From Planctomycetota bacterium (GTDB lineage Bacteria; Planctomycetota; Planctomycetia; Pirellulales; Pirellulaceae), in assembly GCA_024276655.1 (NCBI GenBank), contig JAJRWU010000011.1, positions 1 to 41,581 of the forward strand: 41,581 nt of DNA, written 5' to 3'. Below the pieces are notes generated by a model. That model saw only the letters and a program-made list of their open reading frames with translations. It did not search any database and had not been told where the DNA came from. This document shows, piece by piece, positions 35,966 through 41,581 of this stretch. Both the position numbers and the translations under genes were made by a program. Positions within the stretch are counted from its first letter, which is position 1, and each line of letters opens with the position of its first letter.

Positions 35966-37726
35966 CTATTCTCCCTTGGTGCGAGCCCCCTTTTTGTCCT
36001 GTGCTCCCAATACTTCTATTCCCGTCAGATAAATTCCCTGGGAGGCGCCGTCGACGCCATTGTTAACGCACGGCGACCGAGCACTCAGAGTATAGTTGTC
36101 ATTTCTCGCATCAATAAACAGTGGGTTTCCCGATGAATCATTCGCGCCGAAACCACTGGCGGCGTTTAATCGAGACGAGCTCTTATAGGCAAGGCTTAGA
36201 TATTCGTAATGCATACGGCCCGTGCCAAACTCATGGTTATAGTCTGCGTATTCTAAAACAGCGGCCGTTGTGTCGCTTTGGCGGCTTGTCTTTTCCGGCA
36301 TGTCCCACATTTTGCGGCAGTTAAAAAAAATGTTGTTGAAAATTTGTTGGTCGTAAGTATCTGTCGATCGGATCGCGCCGTTGTCTCCGCCACCACAATT
36401 ATCGAAGACATTATTGCATATCCAATGCTTTCCGGCTTGGTCTGGGCTCGCCCCCGTATGCTGAATCGCTGTGTAGGTTGCACAGTTTTTGAATAGATTC
36501 GACTGGACTATTCCATAATTCGGCTCCTGCACCGAGGAGCCATAGCCAAACCGAACGCCAACATTGGTGTCCTTTATAATATTGAATCGCACGACCGCGA
36601 CCACATCCCCCGCATTCATGCGCTTCATGAATATACCACAGCCGCTATTGGAAAATTCACACCTTTGAATCGACAAATTTGTTGACGAATAATAAAAAAC
36701 GCCAGCGGTGTTCTGATGCGAATTGCTACCGTTGTTTTGGATGTTACTTGAAGTGCATCGCCATATTTTTCCACCGTCTACGCCCCAAAGCATATAAGCT
36801 CCATCGTTAGTGGTCCCGTTTACGTTGACAGCCGAACAGCGTTCGATATTGATCATTTTGCTGTTTCCGTAATGGTGGAAAATTGCCGCGCCGTTGTTGA
36901 AGCGAGGCACGCCGGTCACGTCGAGATCCCTAAATTCGATTCCTCGATAGGTCAGGTAGGACTGCCCGCCCTTGGCATAGAACCCATTGCAGTCCGACAG
37001 TCCCGCCCCGTCCACGATTAGCTTGAATCCAGGCCAATTCCTAACGTAGACGCGAGCTTCCTCGTTTGGGCGCGAAGCAGGTGGAGTAATGCATTTGAAA
37101 CCGCCTTCCACATTGGTGTTCGTTCCGTCAGGTGTTACTACGCCTTTGCCATAGATATAGCGCTTAGACCCTACATTTGCGATGGCGTCGTATATGTTGT
37201 TGTAGGGGTTGGACTGCGCACCCACACCGTTCGTTGTCGCTTCTGCGTCAAAAAATACGGCGTTGGAATCTGCGGCAATCGTTTCATCTTCTATCACGCC
37301 ATAGGCGATCGTGTTGCCGCCGTTATGGAGAACAACGCCGCCATTCGCATTGGAAAGCCGAGCGTAAATCCTGTGGTCTCCGTCGGATTTCGTTAAAACC
37401 TTGGCTGTAAATGACTTGATACTTGCATCTCCGTCTTCCCAGACCAACGCGCCTGATACGTTTTGGTGAGGGTCTCCATGTGTTGCGTAGTCCGCACTGA
37501 CCCGCCCAGCGGTGCCGTGAGTGCGGCAAACATAAAAAGTATGTTCACCGACCGACGACCTCTCAGAATAATCCACATAAAAACCAATCCGCCCATGCGT
37601 TGTTAGGTTTATTTTCAGCCTCTTGGCAAGAGTGCTTGAGTTATCCGAAGCATTCGCCGAGGCTGGCCAAATGCATATAGCGAAAAACAGCAGAGCCAAG
37701 CCTCTCGGAAGGACGCGCCTTTTCAT
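35966..37726 (-). CDS. Secreted right-handed beta-helix (pectate-lyase-like fold) protein
   Basis: A 586-residue exported protein with a signal peptide (MKRRVLPRGLALLFFAICIWPASANA, cleaved near residue 26). The N-terminal about 110 residues look like a beta-sandwich, and from about residue 150 there are parallel beta-helix turns rich in Asn and Gly (YRGIEFRDLDVTG, INIERCSAVNVNG, KIWRCTSSNIQNNGS, LSIQRCEFSNSGCGIFMK, AVVRFNIIKDTN, GIVQSNLFKNC, NNVFDNCGGG, QIFNNIFFNC). This pattern suits a polysaccharide-binding or -cleaving surface protein; no catalytic set is evident. The coding sequence is visibly AT-richer than its neighbours, suggesting acquisition. Start ATG 37726 has GAGGTG upstream. It stands at the head of the glycan-related gene block. 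Confidence 0.85.
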   Translation of the reverse strand: MKRRVLPRGLALLFFAICIWPASANASDNSSTLAKRLKINLTTHGRIGFYVDYSERSSVGEHTFYVCRTHGTAGRVSADYATHGDPHQNVSGALVWEDGDASIKSFTAKVLTKSDGDHRIYARLSNANGGVVLHNGGNTIAYGVIEDETIAADSNAVFFDAEATTNGVGAQSNPYNNIYDAIANVGSKRYIYGKGVVTPDGTNTNVEGGFKCITPPASRPNEEARVYVRNWPGFKLIVDGAGLSDCNGFYAKGGQSYLTYRGIEFRDLDVTGVPRFNNGAAIFHHYGNSKMINIERCSAVNVNGTTNDGAYMLWGVDGGKIWRCTSSNIQNNGSNSHQNTAGVFYYSSTNLSIQRCEFSNSGCGIFMKRMNAGDVVAVVRFNIIKDTNVGVRFGYGSSVQEPNYGIVQSNLFKNCATYTAIQHTGASPDQAGKHWICNNVFDNCGGGDNGAIRSTDTYDQQIFNNIFFNCRKMWDMPEKTSRQSDTTAAVLEYADYNHEFGTGRMHYEYLSLAYKSSSRLNAASGFGANDSSGNPLFIDARNDNYTLSARSPCVNNGVDGASQGIYLTGIEVLGAQDKKGARTKGE

Positions 37727-37898
37727 GGTGCACCTCAAAAGCATAAAGGAATACGCATTCACGAATTGAAATGAGTATATACCGCTCGCGGTTGCAAGTG
37801 GCGGCTTTTTTCCTTAAACGGCTGGCCGTTCAGCCAGCCAGCGGCAACCGAGCAAAGCCAGTGCCGCACTCGGTGAGAATCGCGCGGCGATCTCTTAT

Positions 37899-37919
37899 GT
37901 GTACACTCCAACGGCGCGG
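37899..37919. repeat. Dispersed 'GTACACTCC' repeat, shortened copy
   Basis: GTGTACACTCCAACGGCGCGG resembles the repeats at 4488 and 11868. It lies just after the FkbM stop. Confidence 0.6.
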
Positions 37920-37957
37920 ACTCAAAAACCGAGGCGCCCAGCGAAGCAAGTCATCCG

Positions 37958-38680
37958 TCAAGCCAGCTTGTCGTTGCGCATCATGCAGTCCATTTCGATG
38001 ACCGAGAAGTCGTCTTTCCGGCTGATCGGATACAAGCCGGTCACGACGAAGCCATGCTCTTCATACGTCCTTAATGCATCGAGGTAATGCGGCATCTCGG
38101 AGTAGATGGGGAGCAGCGAAAGTTACGACAGCATGAACACTATATTCCCAATGGTGTTCGTCGCTCCAGCGAACACTTTGAGGTCGTAGCCTTGGGTGTC
38201 CATCTTCAAGAGAATGCGGCGCTTGTGAATGTCGACGATATGTTCGGCCGCGAAACTATCCAGGGCGCCAACTTCGACCGTCTCCCGTTGCGCCGCGCCC
38301 ATGGCGGAGAATTGCGATTCTCCGAACTCATTAGGATCGAGAAAAGACGATAGGTCGGTCGATTCGGCCACGTTCATCGTTTGCTGGCGGCAGGCATCGC
38401 CCAAAGCCAGCCGGTGCGCGAACCAATTGTGGTCGCCAAGGCTGGCGCTTTGCAACTGCTCGAACACTTTGCTTGCCGGTTCGAAGGAGTGGATTTCGCC
38501 TTGGTAGCCTCGGCGCCTGAGCCGTTGCGAGAATTGCCCGCGGTTGGCCCCGACATCGAACACTAGGTCGATAGCATAGTGTTTGATCACGTTGCTCAGG
38601 TGAGCATCCACACTTGGGTGACGCTTAATCTTGATAAGTTCATACCCAAATGCTTGGGCGAGCGATTGATGAGGCTTCAT
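37958..38680 (-). pseudogene. FkbM family methyltransferase interrupted by an in-frame TAA
   Basis: A SAM-dependent methyltransferase of the FkbM type, often acting on sugars or glycan parts. The frame from ATG 38680 has the SAM motif DLVFDVGANRGQFSQ, EIHSFEPASKVFEQL, and LLKMDTQGYDLKVFAGA. It then meets TAA at 38123-38125 (codon 186 of 241) right before the expected C-terminal stretch, which resumes in the same frame as LSLLPIYSEMPHYLDALRTYEEHGF...GLYPISRKDD and ends at TGA 37958-37960. The last 55 residues match the family end well, so the stop is either recent, an error, or read through. The GT2 gene lies upstream on the same strand. The GCGTACACTCC repeat follows at 37899. Confidence 0.85.
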
Positions 38681-38739
38681 CGTTCAAGACCCTGGGCGCC
38701 ATGGAATAGCCGTGAAATAAGTTATCGGTTGTCGTTCCG

Positions 38740-38772
38740 AAAAGCCCGACATTTTCAAAACGCTGGGCTTTT
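38740..38772 (-). repeat. Hairpin element copy J overlapping the glycosyltransferase 3' end
   Basis: On the minus strand AAAAGCCCAGCGTTTT pairs with the following arm through two altered positions. The flanks GCCGAATT and ACCGATAACTTATTTCA match copy A, so it is oriented with the upstream gene. The stop codon of that gene lies inside the element; its last codons (PRRIKSPAF) come from element sequence. Confidence 0.8.
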
Positions 38773-39719
38773 AATTCGGCGCGGGTGCGCCGGCCATGCC
38801 GCCGGGCGCAGCTTCCGCCTAAAGGCTCGTAATTCCGCTTCGATCAATTTGCCGATGATCGAAATTTCCGACGGATAGCTTTTCAACAGCCGCCAACCGG
38901 CGCTCCACGCCTGGGCGCGTTGCCCGGCGGTGTGGCGCGCCCGCACCACGGACCTCGCCAGTTGCTTATCAAGGAACGGATGGCGGCGGAGAAAATCGTC
39001 GTGCTTGGCCCGAAGGTGCTCCAGCGAAACAAGCTCGGTGTCTGACCCGCTAGGACGGGTGAGGCTGACGCCTTCATGGACATACGCGTCGATCAGCATT
39101 TCGGGAATGGCGGCGTATCGCAAGCCGGCGTCGACCATTCTGATCATAATGTCCAGATCTTCGCCGCGCGCAAGATTCGTGTCGAACAGCCCGACAACGT
39201 CGAAGCACTCACGGCGAAACGTCACGCCTTGCGACATTGCGGTGCGGGTGAGGAAAAGAGGCTCCACGATTCCGCTGGTGGCGTCGTCGCGCCAGACCAT
39301 TTCCACGACTCGCTCCTCCAAGCCGCCACAAGAAACGATGCGGCGCACTCCGGTCCAGCAAAAGTCGATCGCCTCGCCATGATGCTCGAAGTGTTGGCGA
39401 GTGCGTTCCAAGAATTGGGGCGTGAGCTCATCATCGTCGTCGAGGAAAGGCAGCAGTTGACCGCTCGCGGCGGTGATGGCGGTATTGCGCGCGGCCGAAA
39501 CCCCTTGGTTTTTTTGTGTGGCAGCGGAATAATTCGCCTATCGTGAAACTGGCGAATCACTTCGGCCGTGGCGTCGGTGGAGCAATCGTCGACGATCAGC
39601 AACTCGAAATCTTGCTCGGTCTGACTGAGAACGCTCTGGATCGCGCGGCCCAGCAGATCTTCACGATTGAACGTCGGCATTACGACGCTGAACGTGGGCG
39701 TGTTGTTTTTCGCGGGCAC
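38755..39719 (-). pseudogene. GT2 glycosyltransferase with a -1 frameshift at a run of seven A
   Basis: A GT-A fold family 2 enzyme that transfers sugars during surface glycan synthesis. From GTG 39719 the frame reads FSVVMPTFNREDLLGRAIQSVLSQTEQDFELLIVDDCSTDATAEVIRQF, then leaves the family pattern after PHKKTKG. In the -1 frame the expected NQGVSAARNTAITAASGQLLPFLDDDDEL (acceptor and DXD region) continues to the stop at 38755. The crossover lies at seven A on the minus strand (T7 at 39509-39515). Total length is 321 residues if one base is read twice. A homopolymer sequencing error, polymerase slippage on A7, or true inactivation are all possible. GTG start with AAAGGA upstream. The end runs into hairpin copy J. 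Confidence 0.85.
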
Positions 39720-39885
39720 GGTGCTGGCGTCCTTTCACTCAAAATCGGAGTGAGCAATCGATCGCATTTCCCTGGAGCAGATGACGGCCTTCTTCGTGAG
39801 ACGCGTGTTAGGTCGCGGAATTTAGCAAATTCACGTTAGGGCGGCAAGATCAAGCCAAAACCAAAAACTTGTCGCTTATCGGGCG

Positions 39886-40017
39886 TCAGCCAGTCTTCGA
39901 CACAAGATTTTCGGCCTCGCGGGCGGAGCGAAGTTTCCAGAGTTGCCGAAGCAATTGTTGGCGTTCGGCGAAGTCCTTGGTTGCGTCGAGTGTTTCTTGG
40001 AGGGTGTTTTCGTTCAT
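39886..40017 (-). CDS. Candidate small protein of 43 residues
   Basis: ATG 40017 to TGA 39886-39888. It reads MNENTLQETLDATKDFAERQ followed by QLLRQLWKLRSAREAENLVS and KTG, a single highly charged amphipathic helix. AAAGG lies about twelve bases before the start. It is in the same direction as the glycosyltransferase genes around it, in a gap of about 650 bases. Coding character is reasonable (no low-complexity, strong helix pattern), but no family is recognised, so it may also be chance. Confidence 0.4.
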   Translation of the reverse strand: MNENTLQETLDATKDFAERQQLLRQLWKLRSAREAENLVSKTG

Positions 40018-40203
40018 GGTTCGGGCGCCTTTATTTCTTGTCGTTGGTGCTTTGAGTTTTCGGCGTGGCTCGGCGCGACGCCGCTCTATTGGCAGAGCGA
40101 GAAATCGGGCGATTTGTTACACGGAATAAGGTTCTTCAGTGATTTTAGTGGGCGATTGCAGTCCGATTCACTTGAATGACGCGCGTCGATCTTGGAGGGA
40201 TCG

Positions 40204-40294
40204 CAGCCATTAGCCAGTGGTCGAGCGCAGCGAACACCACCGGTTGCGAGCGGGGTCCCTTCCTTTCCGTCATTCCCGCCCGAGCGGGAATGAC
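40204..40294. repeat. Intergenic repeats: CAGCCATTAGCC word and a CATTCCCGC palindrome
   Basis: 40204-40243 repeats the outer arm of the palindrome at 11670 (CAGCCATTAGCCAGTGGTCG and onward). 40269-40294 is a perfect short palindrome with GTCATTCCCGC and GCGGGAATGAC arms. Both types are common intergenic repeats; no gene is seen in 40018-40372. Confidence 0.7.
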
Positions 40295-40372
40295 GGTGCG
40301 CAGTGGTCGGCTTTGTGCGGCCTGCCGGAGTAGCGGCTTGAATCCGGGATGCATGCATTCCAACGGTTCGCG

Positions 40373-41341
40373 TCAGGCGGCGCGGCGAATTTTTGGCGCG
40401 TCGCTGAAATTGAGCAGACGACGAACGGTGTATGTCTTTTGTTCGTTGCCGGAAAAATAGATGCGGGCGTTCACTTCGCCCAGCAGTCCCAGGCTGACGA
40501 ACTGCAAAGCGGCCAGGGCAAAAAACACAGTCAGCAGGAGCAGCGGGTTGCCTGTCATATCGACGCCGGCGAAAATCCGCATCGCGATGGTTGCCACGCC
40601 CGAAAGCGCCGCCGCGCCGCCGCAACACAAGCCGAAGTTGCCGAACAATTTCATCGGGCTGGCGAAATAATCGAGCAGGAATTTGACCGTCAACAGATCG
40701 AGCACCACGCGCAGCGTGCGCGAGATTCCGTACTTGGTTTTTCCATGAATGCGAGGCCGGTGCTTGGTGACCACCTCCACGCACTTCGCGCCGCGCTGGT
40801 GCGCCAAGATCGGAATAAAACGGTGCATTTCGCCATACAGCTCCAACTCCTGGGCGATCTCGCGGCGCATCGCCTTGAGCGTGCAGCCCAAGTCGTGAAT
40901 GGCGAAGCCGGTGGTGCGCGAGATCAGCCAATTGGCGATCATCGAAGGCAGGCGGCGGTTGATCCAGGTGTCTTGCCGGTTCTTGCGCCAGCCATGCACT
41001 AGGTCGAACCCTTCTTCCAGCTTGGCGCACATCATGGGGATATCGGCGGGGTCGTTCTGGAGGTCGCCATCGAGGGTGATCACGAGATCGCCGCTGGCGT
41101 GTTGTATTCCGGCGTACATGGCGGCCGATTGCCCAAAATTGCGGCGAAAGAAAACGACTTTCACGTGGGCGTCGGCGGCCGCCAATTCGGCCAATTTTTC
41201 CACGCTGCCGTCGTTTGAGCCATCGTCGACGAAAATGATTTCGTAGTCGCCCAGCGGCGGCAGCACTGCCGTCAGTTCGTTGTGGAGAATCTCCAGGTTA
41301 TCCACTTCATTGTAGATTGGCGCCACAACAGATAAATACAC
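40373..41341 (-). CDS. Membrane-bound GT2 glycosyltransferase (GtrB/DPM1-like)
   Basis: A 322-residue enzyme that typically moves a sugar from a nucleotide donor to undecaprenyl or dolichyl phosphate. It starts at GTG 41341 ([27 protein letters not shown]), with GGAGG six bases upstream; the frame is open further, but no better start exists. Motifs include [26 protein letters not shown], the DXD in [11 protein letters not shown], and [14 protein letters not shown]...[15 protein letters not shown], followed by two C-terminal transmembrane segments (about 235-260 and 270-295). It lies at the end of the glycan block. Family and activity are well supported; the substrate is not known. The C-terminal tail [12 protein letters not shown] is as in homologues. 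Confidence 0.92.
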   Translation of the reverse strand: MYLSVVAPIYNEVDNLEILHNELTAVLPPLGDYEIIFVDDGSNDGSVEKLAELAAADAHVKVVFFRRNFGQSAAMYAGIQHASGDLVITLDGDLQNDPADIPMMCAKLEEGFDLVHGWRKNRQDTWINRRLPSMIANWLISRTTGFAIHDLGCTLKAMRREIAQELELYGEMHRFIPILAHQRGAKCVEVVTKHRPRIHGKTKYGISRTLRVVLDLLTVKFLLDYFASPMKLFGNFGLCCGGAAALSGVATIAMRIFAGVDMTGNPLLLLTVFFALAALQFVSLGLLGEVNARIYFSGNEQKTYTVRRLLNFSDAPKIRRAA

Positions 41342-41581
41342 GGCATCCTCCGGCAGTTTAAGCAGACTCCTGAAATTCGAGAGGAAGTGTAAGAAACCGC
41401 TCGCAAACGAACAATGCCAGTTGTGTGAGAAGGGAGGGCCGGGTGCAAGTCGCACTTTGCGCGCGGGCGTTGTTTAGGTTAGGTTGGGGCTGTGTTTTTT
41501 GGGTGTGTTGGGTCATATTTCCGTAAAGCTGGATAAAGTAAGGAGCCAAGGATGGCAACTAGCGATCAAATCAGGGGATGA
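41342..41581. other. Window end, no gene supported
   Basis: The gap upstream of the GtrB-like gene. A possible nine-residue frame starts at 41552 after AAGGAG and ends at the last three bases (TGA), so it may be a leader or the beginning of an overlapping gene outside the window; the evidence is insufficient. Confidence 0.3.

Noticed and set aside
40086-41030. Large minus-strand frame overlapping the GtrB-like gene
   Set aside because: It is in another frame of the same strand; the GtrB-like frame carries all family motifs, and this one runs into repeat sequence.

Overview
The window looks like a piece of a Planctomycetes chromosome, probably Pirellulales-like. Evidence: a DUF1501 protein with a Tat-type signal, a combined excisionase-type HTH/receiver regulator, a cytochrome c protein carrying a 5'-nucleotidase-like domain, a giant VWA/Gly-rich secreted protein, small membrane proteins opening with 'FSLKTLL', a moderately high GC content, and large repeat-filled intergenic gaps. 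This is inferred from gene content; no rRNA, tRNA or CRISPR array was found.

Layout. 1-4454 (+) is a cytochrome c oxidase assembly/accessory locus: the end of a probable subunit IV gene, an ABC-2 exporter (ATPase plus a permease broken by an in-frame TAA), a SCO copper chaperone, a DUF420 protein, a small CPTC membrane protein and a DUF983 zinc-ribbon protein. 4607-5263 (+) is an HD hydrolase. 5260-5853 (-) is an AhpD-like/peroxidase-related gene with an in-frame TGA in a CxxU context and a bSECIS-like hairpin just downstream, so it is a strong selenoprotein candidate. 6180-11606 (+) holds a chorismate mutase/prephenate dehydratase, a GspF-type protein, a metal ABC permease fused to a DtxR-like domain, a DUF2617-like protein and a small membrane protein. 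11607-12159 is a nested palindromic repeat block. 12160-13869 (-) is a four-heme cytochrome. 14143-22278 has an IS66 remnant, two unrecognised proteins, a Cys-rich secreted protein (-) and the 1383-residue VWA protein. 22561-25979 (+) is kdsB, pyrG with a repeat-expanded tail, and a DUF1844 protein. 26202-31254 holds DUF1501 (-), a TPR protein (+), a polyprenyl synthetase (-), moaC (-) and the HTH/receiver regulator (-), which is preceded by a terminator-containing leader. 32039-35663 (-) is a monoheme cytochrome-like protein and gyrA. 35966-41341 (-) is an AT-richer beta-helix protein, an FkbM methyltransferase interrupted by TAA, a GT2 glycosyltransferase frameshifted at A7, a 43-codon candidate gene and a GtrB/DPM1-like glycosyltransferase; this end looks like a surface-polysaccharide locus under decay or with sequence errors.

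Across all of this runs a family of short hairpin elements (AAAAGCCCGGC arms, TCCTGAA/TTCAGGA ends in the fullest copies). They sit mainly just downstream of genes, oriented with the upstream gene, so they may double as transcription terminators. At least three other intergenic repeat families are present. The observations most worth checking are the selenocysteine candidate, the hairpin element family, the structured leader of the HTH/receiver gene, and the permease-DtxR fusion.
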